This document shows positions 38,773 to 44,022 of a stretch of DNA of 44,022 nt, piece after piece (the first letter of the stretch is position 1; each line of letters opens with the position of its first letter). The stretch spans positions 1 to 44,022 of IMG/VR virus record IMGVR_UViG_3300032084_000320. One strand, given 5' to 3'. Source of the stretch: a virus. Position numbers and translations under genes: made by a program. The notes under the pieces are model-generated. The model made no database searches. It saw nothing but the letters and a program-made list of their open reading frames with translations, and was not told where the DNA came from.

Positions 38773-40506
38773 AACGGAAAACCAAGTGGGGACTGAGTTT
38801 TTAGTCTTACCTCTTGCTTGTCGTCTTTGGTCCATATTCATGCCAAGGACGAAGTGATTAGCGGATGCTTGAGGGTCGTCTTTCCACTCCTCTAGCATGT
38901 CATTCCAGTCTTCCATTTTACGTTGTTTTACGACCTCCATAGCGGAGATACCCATGGCATCTGTAAAGTATTTTACGCCTTGGGCAAGACAGTCTAATCT
39001 GTCGTCGTGTTTAACTGCGCCTTTTTCACGGCACATTCTGCTCATTTGATAGAAGAGCATATAGAGGAGACGTTCTTCTGGAGGTGCGTTTTTATTTGAG
39101 TTATAGTCCCAGTCGATGACAGAGCGATCAACAATAAGGCGATGTTGATTAAGGACAGGCTCAAGGGCATCAATAATGCGGTCTTCTTTTCTGACATTGG
39201 CTCGTACTTCTTCTACGTCAATTCCTTGTTTAGTTTGTTGGAGATGTTTTTTAAAAAGTTCAGCAACGATACCGTCACCAAAGTTGGTTTCAATAACTAG
39301 TTTAGTTACTTTAAACTTTCGGCAGCCTCTAAGAATGTCCAAGAGCGTGTTGTCCGAGTATCCGTCCTTGTAAGCACGCATTTGGTGCAGGTACAGGAAA
39401 CCGTTTCTTTGGGAGATATAAGCTGCTGCTGTCTCATCAGTTCCTCGGCCCGACGGATCAACGCTGCAGATTGTTTCTGCGTAAGGACCCCATTCACCCT
39501 GTAGCTGCATTGGAGCGTAGAAATAATCCCCAGGTAGTCCAACAGTCGGGAGTTCTTTGATGACGTTTCTAGGATCGCTGCACCAGACGACGCTATCAGG
39601 AGCGGACTCAGGATTAACACTGGTGACGACAAGATCAGCCATCTTGAGTGGGAACTTTTCAGCGTCGCTGAGAGTTGTGTCAAGCATGAACTGCAGCATG
39701 AAGTTGCTGCGTCCCATTGCTGCTTCACGTTCGATAAGATCGTCATTGTTAAATCTTTCAGGGTCGGTTACGTCCCAGCTTTCTGCACCGTTGTCGATGT
39801 CTTCTTGCAGTTGAGGTGCAAGGAGCCCTTCATAGTTAGACAAGGTGCGTGGATAGCGGGCTGGCCACACGAATGGGCGGTAATTGCGCTCGGCAAGCTT
39901 CCTGTAAATGGTGAAGGTTGTCTGAGGAGTACCGAGATACATAATGCGGGAATCACGTTTCGGCGTTAGGATAGATTCGGCTTCAGTACACAGTTGTAGG
40001 AGCTTCTCCCTCATCAACTCTGTCATAGAGTTACCGGGTACTTCAACGTCGTCCAGAATCATAAGATCAGCACGACTACCAGTGAGCTGGCCAGTAATAC
40101 CCACGGATTTAACAGAAGGAGCTTGGTGAGGTTTAGCAGGACCCACATCAAAACTAACGCGAGACCAACGTTGGTCATCTGATTTTGGTTTAAGGTGAGA
40201 AAGCCAGTTGACTTCAAGAATAAGGCGTTGACAAAAAATTGAAAAGGAGTCTGCTCTGTCTTTAGAAGCAGAGATCACCATAATCTTTTTGTCAGGGTCA
40301 TTAAATAGTGTCCAAAGCACAAAGGCTGCTGTAATCCAGCTTTTACCCACACCACGGAACGCTTGGATCTGCAAACGTTTCGGTCCGTGTTGGAGGTATT
40401 CTGCGATACAGAGTTGTGCTCGGGTAGGGGTGGGAAGTTTAAGGTGTGCCCAAACTGCTGTCAGAAAATATCTGAAATCAGTTTTAAGCTGCTGTTCGAT
40501 GTCCAT
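38770..40506 (-). CDS. terL: Terminase large subunit (T7 gp19-like)
   Basis: 578 residues (T7 gp19 has 586). ATPase: Walker A-like QIQAFRGVGKSWITAAFVLW at ~46-65, Walker B DLMILDDVE at ~147. Nuclease domain: CSVDPSGRGTDETA at ~325, KLVIETNFGDG at ~372 and VKHDDRLDCLAQGV at ~500 carry the metal ligands. It drives DNA into the procapsid and cuts the concatemer. Motifs are intact. A 100-base gap with a hairpin precedes it, and a strong terminator follows. Confidence 0.96.
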   Translation of the reverse strand: MDIEQQLKTDFRYFLTAVWAHLKLPTPTRAQLCIAEYLQHGPKRLQIQAFRGVGKSWITAAFVLWTLFNDPDKKIMVISASKDRADSFSIFCQRLILEVNWLSHLKPKSDDQRWSRVSFDVGPAKPHQAPSVKSVGITGQLTGSRADLMILDDVEVPGNSMTELMREKLLQLCTEAESILTPKRDSRIMYLGTPQTTFTIYRKLAERNYRPFVWPARYPRTLSNYEGLLAPQLQEDIDNGAESWDVTDPERFNNDDLIEREAAMGRSNFMLQFMLDTTLSDAEKFPLKMADLVVTSVNPESAPDSVVWCSDPRNVIKELPTVGLPGDYFYAPMQLQGEWGPYAETICSVDPSGRGTDETAAAYISQRNGFLYLHQMRAYKDGYSDNTLLDILRGCRKFKVTKLVIETNFGDGIVAELFKKHLQQTKQGIDVEEVRANVRKEDRIIDALEPVLNQHRLIVDRSVIDWDYNSNKNAPPEERLLYMLFYQMSRMCREKGAVKHDDRLDCLAQGVKYFTDAMGISAMEVVKQRKMEDWNDMLEEWKDDPQASANHFVLGMNMDQRRQARGKTKNSVPTWFSV

Positions 40507-40606
40507 ATGGCTCTGTTGAGCGACGCCTAGGAGCGTCTGTAAGGGGCCTTAAAGGTGCCTCCGGTATAGAGACACCTAAAAGGGTTTTAAGGGGCCTTGT
40601 AGGGGC
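40507..40606 (-). promoter_or_regulatory. Intergenic hairpin with direct repeats before terL
   Basis: Minus strand AGGTGTCTC-TATACCG-GAGGCACCT (40577-40553) has nine pairs, one of them G:T. It is flanked by two copies of taaggggcctt on the plus strand (40540-40550, 40588-40598). A second small stem, GACGC/GCGTC, lies at 40522-40537 close to the terL start. Only three T follow the main stem, so it is at best a weak terminator; it may include a phage promoter (GAGGCACC). Confidence 0.5.
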
Positions 40607-41599
40607 TTAACGCCCGTACTTACGCTTTTTCTTTTTGTCAGCTTCTTGACGTTCTTGGGAACGCTTACGCATTGCCCTAAGCTCATCAGCTTGCTGTTGC
40701 ATAACTGACTTACCAGTTTTTTGAACAGAATAAGTCCGTCCGCTTGCTACAGGACCAACACCAGACGTTTGAGGTTTGGCGGGTTTTTTACCTGCAGGTT
40801 TTTTAGCTTGAGGCTTGACTTTAGGAGCAGCCGTAGGCGTAACGTTTTTACGAGACGTAGGCTTAGGCTTACTAGCCGTAGTAGTGGTAGGCTTAGGTTT
40901 GGGCTTACTAGCCGTAGTAGCAGGTTGGGGCGTAGCAGGTTTAGAGTTACGACCACGGTTACCTTGTCCACCACGAGAAGTGGATTTGTTAGTAGGCGTT
41001 GCCTGGGGACGAGGACGCGAGCTAGAACCTTGACCGCCTTGACCCCGACGTCCAGGGTTGCCTTTGCGGCTATCAGCCCTCAGCTCTTCAAACGGACGCC
41101 GACCAAGTTTCTTGTTACGTTCTGCGTCGCGCTTAGCACGATCAGACATTTCTTTGACTTCAGCTGCCATACCAAGAGGTACAGCTGCACGACCTGCAAC
41201 TTTACCAGCTTTAGATACAGCTGCTGCACGTTGCGCTCGTCCAACAGCTTTGCCAACAACGTTAGCACCGTACATGCGGTTAGCAGAACCTGCAGGTTGA
41301 CCTACACGTACTTTAGAGCTGGTAGTTCCTTGTGCTGCGGTAACTTGCTTACCACGAGCGATTGCTTGACGTGCAGAACCGCTGGCAGTTGGATAGCGAC
41401 GTGCTTTGCCTGCAGCAGTTTGTCCAGCAGGAGGGAGAGCTTTTTGAGCTTTAGGGGCAGCAGGTTTAGCTGCAGGTTTAGCAGCAGATTTAGCTGCTTT
41501 AACTTGTTTTGCGTAGGTCGATTTAGCAACGTATCGACCATTTTTACCCATCACCATCCCCTTTTTGTTAGGGTGAGGGGTGCCTGGTTTAATTGCCAT
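40607..41599 (-). CDS. Very basic Lys/Ala/Pro-rich disordered protein, histone H1-like composition
   Basis: 330 residues. It begins MAIKPGTPHPNKKGMVMGKN, then blocks such as AAKSAAKPAAKPAAPKAQKA, an Ala/Arg-rich region with possible helices (GRAQRAAAVSKAGKVAGRAA), a Gly/Arg/Ser region, and near-repeats of T-T-A-S-K-P-K-P visible also in the DNA (about 40860-40925). Ends KKKKRKYGR. Almost no hydrophobic core. Such tails bind DNA; a role in packaging or in the virion fits its place between HNH and terL. No family recognised. Confidence 0.8.
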   Translation of the reverse strand: MAIKPGTPHPNKKGMVMGKNGRYVAKSTYAKQVKAAKSAAKPAAKPAAPKAQKALPPAGQTAAGKARRYPTASGSARQAIARGKQVTAAQGTTSSKVRVGQPAGSANRMYGANVVGKAVGRAQRAAAVSKAGKVAGRAAVPLGMAAEVKEMSDRAKRDAERNKKLGRRPFEELRADSRKGNPGRRGQGGQGSSSRPRPQATPTNKSTSRGGQGNRGRNSKPATPQPATTASKPKPKPTTTTASKPKPTSRKNVTPTAAPKVKPQAKKPAGKKPAKPQTSGVGPVASGRTYSVQKTGKSVMQQQADELRAMRKRSQERQEADKKKKRKYGR

Positions 41600-41928
41600 T
41601 ATTTAATGTGCGAAAGAATGAGTTGTTCACGTTGCGGATGAAAACCAAAAGTTTGTCTCATCCAAGATAGCCAGTTATTTGATCCTTTGTCCTGGTTACA
41701 CTTACGACAGCTGGGTACAAGGTTGCTTGTGAGATCCTCCCCACCAAAGCAACGAGGACGAACATGGTCAAGTGTAAGTTCATGTAATTCATAAGTTTCT
41801 CCACAATAAACGCATTGACAGTTGAAGTGCTCTTTGATGGCTCTACGCCACATCCGTTTAGCTTCTGGACTTGTCATGGTTATTAGGTTTTGAAGGTAGT
41901 GATCAGGACTGGGGAGCAAAGGAGTCAT
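41599..41928 (-). CDS. HNH endonuclease
   Basis: 109 residues. C-Q-C-V-Y-C-G and later CRKCNQDKG form the zinc pairs; ELTLDHVRPRCFGGEDL carries the D-H of the metal finger, and N-L-V-P-S-C the Asn. HNH genes beside the terminase occur widely in tailed phages and in some stimulate specific cos cleavage with the large terminase; in T7-like phages they can also be homing genes. TAATG overlap with the downstream basic gene. Confidence 0.92.
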   Translation of the reverse strand: MTPLLPSPDHYLQNLITMTSPEAKRMWRRAIKEHFNCQCVYCGETYELHELTLDHVRPRCFGGEDLTSNLVPSCRKCNQDKGSNNWLSWMRQTFGFHPQREQLILSHIK

Positions 41929-41932
41929 AGCA

Positions 41933-42214
41933 TTATTTCTGAATCCTTAACTTTGATCGGTTTCTGGCTCGGTTTTTCGAGGGGTCTTCGCGGACGAACG
42001 TACCCTTCGTGGTTTGGGAGAAGTCTTTGCCTCCTTTGCCGTAGACGCCTGCGTCTCTGCGGGCTTTGGTGTGCTTGACTCGGTAGTCTTTGCGGTCTTC
42101 GCGTTGATTAATTTTCCGATTCTCTGCGTTTTTATGACGCCGAGCGGCTGCATTGTCGCGGTAATTTTTCGCACTTTTTTTGAGTTGGTTATAGGGGAGT
42201 TTTTTAGGAGCCAT
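41933..42214 (-). CDS. Basic protein of unknown function in the packaging cluster
   Basis: 93 residues: MAPKKLPYNQLKKSAKNYRD, NAAARRHKNAENRKINQRED and further Arg/Lys/Asn-rich sequence to KLRIQK. A pattern K-N-Y-R-x-N-x-x-A-R is found in related small cyanophage proteins next to terminase genes. Strong charge suggests DNA binding. Starts with a TAATG overlap on terS. Confidence 0.78.
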   Translation of the reverse strand: MAPKKLPYNQLKKSAKNYRDNAAARRHKNAENRKINQREDRKDYRVKHTKARRDAGVYGKGGKDFSQTTKGTFVREDPSKNRARNRSKLRIQK

Positions 42215-42453
42215 TAACGATTCACCGCTTTTTGAACTGCATCAAAATCAATAGTTGGCATAATATCAGCCAGACCGCTAAGAGCAGAACCCTCAACGGC
42301 AACTCCAGTGATATCGTTTTTAGTCAGCCAATCAGCCGCTGCTTTTAGGTCAGCAGTAGTCGCTTCGCCGGACTTAATACGTGCTAAAAACTCCCTTGTA
42401 ACAAGGTTATGAAGCTCATTAAACTGATCTTCATTTGCACGTTTTTTAGCCAT
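42214..42453 (-). CDS. terS: Terminase small subunit (DNA maturase A, gp18-like)
   Basis: 79 residues (T7 gp18 has 89). MAKKRANEDQFNELHNLVTR followed by FLARIKSGEATTADLKAAAD and WLTKNDITGV matches the cyanophage small terminase pattern: a helix ending in (E)FLxRI(K/R)SGEAT-x-x-D-L-x-A-A-x-x-W-L-x-x-N. It binds DNA and activates the large subunit. Eight-base overlap with the gene upstream. Confidence 0.88.
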   Translation of the reverse strand: MAKKRANEDQFNELHNLVTREFLARIKSGEATTADLKAAADWLTKNDITGVAVEGSALSGLADIMPTIDFDAVQKAVNR

Positions 42454-42697
42454 TTCGCATCACGATTTGGTCTAGTTTGTTTTCAATTCGGACCATGTGG
42501 TCCTCCATACGCTGCAAACCTGCTTTAAATTCGCTTTTATCGACGTAGTTTGTAGCAATACGGAGTTCAATACCGTCTACACGGCGGTCCATTTCAGTAA
42601 TACGTCCGTGGACTTGGTTTATTCTGTTGTGTAAACGGTTAGTTACTGCTGCTAAACCTGCAACGAGGGCAACAACAGCTGATACTGCAGCTTCCAT
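42446..42697 (-). CDS. Membrane-anchored coiled-coil protein (spanin/holin-region candidate)
   Basis: 83 residues. A short N-terminal hydrophobic helix (MEAAVSAVVALVAGLAAVTN) followed by a long charged coiled coil (VHGRITEMDRRVDGIELRIA, RMEDHMVRIENKLDQIV). Such type II proteins next to terS resemble the Rz-type or haemolysin-XhlA-like lysis accessory proteins of T7-like phages. No ATG overlap: one base follows the upstream stop. Confidence 0.78.
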   Translation of the reverse strand: MEAAVSAVVALVAGLAAVTNRLHNRINQVHGRITEMDRRVDGIELRIATNYVDKSEFKAGLQRMEDHMVRIENKLDQIVMRNG

Positions 42698-43345
42698 TTA
42701 TTCTTTTGTTAGAGAAACAATGGGTACTATGTCGTGGCAAAGGACTTCAACCCTTGAACCAGGACGAAATGTGAAGCCAGCTTTCATGATTTCAGTGCAC
42801 TTCAAGGCTCTAACAAGCTCATAGTCAAGACGTAACTTCTGTTCATGTCGTCTTGCTATTTGTTTGCACGTTTCAATCATGCCTCCATCAAGAGGAACGC
42901 TAAAATTGAGTTGTGCGCCAAAGTTGTTACCTCTAACGTACCCTGTTCCGTCATATGGCAGCGTGTCATTGCCCATATAAAACGGAGAAAACGTCATTGT
43001 TGTCCCATTACAAGAATTGCCCCCAGTAAACTGTTGTCTACTAGGGGCACCGTTGTTCTGGAATTGGACCGCCTGATTAGTAACATTGCCTGTTGCGGCT
43101 GCTACTGGCGATGACGTGTTTTGGACCTGTGGTTCCTCTGCTTTGACCGGTGTTATTGCGAGAATACAGAAAGCGAGGTAGTAGTAGAGGTAGTGTCGAT
43201 GTCGCGGGTGATGTCGATTGTCTCGACAATCCCTGCTGCTCGTGTCACTGTCTCCAGTTGAAACTGTTCGCCTGCATTTGTTACCGACCAAGTAGTCGCA
43301 GAGTCTGTGATATCCCCACTTGGGGTTACATTTGTTCCAGACCAT
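42698..43345 (-). CDS. Conserved cyanophage secreted protein, start unresolved
   Basis: The conserved part is FQNNGAPSRQQFTGGNSCNG, MTFSPFYMGNDTLPYDGTGY, RGNNFGAQLNFSVPLDGG and a helix ending LRLDYELVRALKC...FRPGSRVEVLCHDIVP, with paired Cys suggesting export. A hydrophobic YLYYYLAFCILAITPVKA precedes it, like a signal peptide, but no usual start codon lies just before it. The longest frame starts at 43345, 193 bases inside the upstream gene, where its sequence looks non-coding. A non-ATG start near 43200 or a -1 frameshift from the upstream gene are the options. Confidence 0.72.
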   Translation of the reverse strand: MVWNKCNPKWGYHRLCDYLVGNKCRRTVSTGDSDTSSRDCRDNRHHPRHRHYLYYYLAFCILAITPVKAEEPQVQNTSSPVAAATGNVTNQAVQFQNNGAPSRQQFTGGNSCNGTTMTFSPFYMGNDTLPYDGTGYVRGNNFGAQLNFSVPLDGGMIETCKQIARRHEQKLRLDYELVRALKCTEIMKAGFTFRPGSRVEVLCHDIVPIVSLTKE

Positions 43346-43503
43346 GATGAATATGCACCACCATATACCTCAGTAGAGATTGTCTCCGTGATACTTTGGG
43401 TGGTGGTAGTTGTGGATTGCATAGACCCCTGCGTAAACTGAGGGGTAATAGTTTGAGCTGAAGCGGGTGCAGCTAACATCAGCAAAAGGATTAGCTTTTT
43501 CAT
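43153..43503 (-). CDS. Secreted Thr/Ser-rich cyanophage protein
   Basis: 116 residues. Signal peptide MKKLILLLMLAAPASAQ, then FTQGSMQSTTTTTQSITETI, VYGGAYSSWSGTNVTPSGDI and a hydrophobic-polar beta region (EQFQLETVTRAAGIVETIDI) ending SLSVFSQ. The TQGSMxSTTTTTQ and YGGxxxSWSGTNVTPS blocks are conserved in many cyanophages; function unknown. ATGA overlap with the holin-like gene. Confidence 0.82.
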   Translation of the reverse strand: MKKLILLLMLAAPASAQTITPQFTQGSMQSTTTTTQSITETISTEVYGGAYSSWSGTNVTPSGDITDSATTWSVTNAGEQFQLETVTRAAGIVETIDITRDIDTTSTTTSLSVFSQ

Positions 43504-43676
43504 TCTTTTTTCTCTCTAGTAATAGAAAAGGTAGCTAAAGTACCGCTAAGAATTGAAGCCACATATGTTGGATCCATTTTCTCCATCCAGCCAGCGTAGG
43601 ATGCTGTTAAGAGTCCTGCGGACCAGACGAGGACAAGGAATTTGATAAACCCTTCTTTTTTGTTATCTTTGTCCAT
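43500..43676 (-). CDS. Holin-like small membrane protein
   Basis: 58 residues: MDKDNKKEGFIKFLVLVWSA then GLLTASYAGWMEKMDPTYVA and SILSGTLATFSITREKKE. Two hydrophobic segments (FIKFLVLVWSAGLLTASYAG and YVASILSGTLATFSI) joined by a short polar turn, charged ends. Size, topology and position before the secreted and coiled-coil proteins and terS make a holin plausible but unproven. It overlaps the edge gene by 70 bases. Confidence 0.68.
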   Translation of the reverse strand: MDKDNKKEGFIKFLVLVWSAGLLTASYAGWMEKMDPTYVASILSGTLATFSITREKKE

Positions 43677-44022
43677 ATTGCTTTAAATACAGGTTTCATT
43701 AGAGAAACAGTGCGTTTAAAGATTGAAGTAGCGGTTAAGGTAGCTGCAACCGACACCATAGCTGTAGTTCCAGCCGTAGCTAGGATCTCGTTGCTAGGTA
43801 GAGGAATAGTTATGTCGGTATTAGGAATATCTACATACCTAATGTCAGGAGGTTTAGGTATTGGAGGTATTTTAGGCTGGGGTTTAGCCTGTTCTTTTTC
43901 CTCTTTCTCTTCCGAGTTTACACCCTTCACACCCGGAGGTGGTCTAAGGTCACTAGGAGGCACCACAAGCGGCTTGTACGAGGGTAAAACTGCTCGTGGT
44001 ACCTCCAGTACCGGACGGGGTA
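43607..44022 (-). CDS. Pro-rich membrane-associated virion protein, 5' end cut off
   Basis: The frame is open to the right edge, so the N-terminus is missing; a GTG at 43966 exists but upstream codons look coding (PRPVLEVPRAVLPSYKPLVV). A Pro/Lys/Glu-rich stretch (PQPKIPPIPKPPDIRY) is followed by a hydrophobic segment (ILATAGTTAMVSVAATLTAT) and a basic C-terminus (IWTKITKKKG). Similar proteins ending P-S-N-E-I-L-A-T-A-G-T-T-A are shared by cyanophage groups and often labelled structural. Confidence 0.75.
   Translation of the reverse strand, partial: PRPVLEVPRAVLPSYKPLVVPPSDLRPPPGVKGVNSEEKEEKEQAKPQPKIPPIPKPPDIRYVDIPNTDITIPLPSNEILATAGTTAMVSVAATLTATSIFKRTVSLMKPVFKAIWTKITKKKGLSNSLSSSGPQDS

Noticed and set aside
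1-44022. CRISPR array or insertion sequence
   Set aside because: No regularly spaced repeats and no transposase-like frame were seen.

Overview
This window is most of the genome of a T7-like cyanophage (a cyanopodovirus of the Autographiviridae type). It has a single-subunit phage RNA polymerase, T7-style replication genes, and the portal-scaffold-capsid-tail-tube-internal-core-fibre order of T7. It also carries cyanobacterial genes: psbA (photosystem II D1), hli (high-light-inducible protein) and an NblA-like phycobilisome-degradation adaptor. The psbA/hli pair points to a cyanobacterial host, and the NblA-like gene suggests one with phycobilisomes, so Synechococcus is more likely than Prochlorococcus. 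Every gene I support is on the minus strand, so transcription runs from high to low coordinates. Genes are packed with TAATG, TGATG and ATGA start/stop overlaps.

In order of transcription. (1) 37.9-34.2 kb: a non-coding, GC-rich early leader with sigma70-like promoters, then a run of small early genes, including a Cys-rich putative metal-cluster protein and tiny membrane peptides. (2) 34.3-23.4 kb: RNA polymerase, ssDNA-binding protein, endonuclease I, primase-helicase, DNA polymerase (split over two frames), 5'-3' exonuclease, NblA-like, DUF3310, MazG and both subunits of a class I ribonucleotide reductase. Together these take over transcription, recycle host DNA and make dNTPs. (3) 23.4-16.4 kb: a Pro-rich protein, portal and scaffold. 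These run without a gap into psbA, hli and small basic proteins, then a glutamine-II-type riboswitch with its short peptide, an outer-membrane-like protein, a small LAGLIDADG gene and the major capsid gene. A strong terminator follows the capsid gene, as T-phi does in T7. (4) 16.4-0.2 kb: tail tubes A and B, gp13-, gp14-, gp15- and gp16-like internal proteins, and two fibre genes. (5) 44.0-38.8 kb: small membrane and secreted proteins, small terminase, HNH endonuclease, a very basic Lys/Ala/Pro protein and large terminase, closed by a strong terminator. ThyX and a 50-residue protein follow and lead back to the early leader.

The contig is cut between the fibre genes (left edge) and the gene at the right edge; both edge genes are incomplete. 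The natural T7-type genome end probably lies between the large terminase and the early genes (about 37.3-38.8 kb), so the window looks circularly permuted relative to the packaged molecule.

Most notable: the nblA-like gene squeezed between replication genes with long overlaps on both sides, the pseudoknotted riboswitch plus peptide inside the structural operon, the split DNA polymerase, an R2 subunit lacking the radical tyrosine, and a 24-bp exact repeat shared by the RNA polymerase gene and the end of the large terminase gene.
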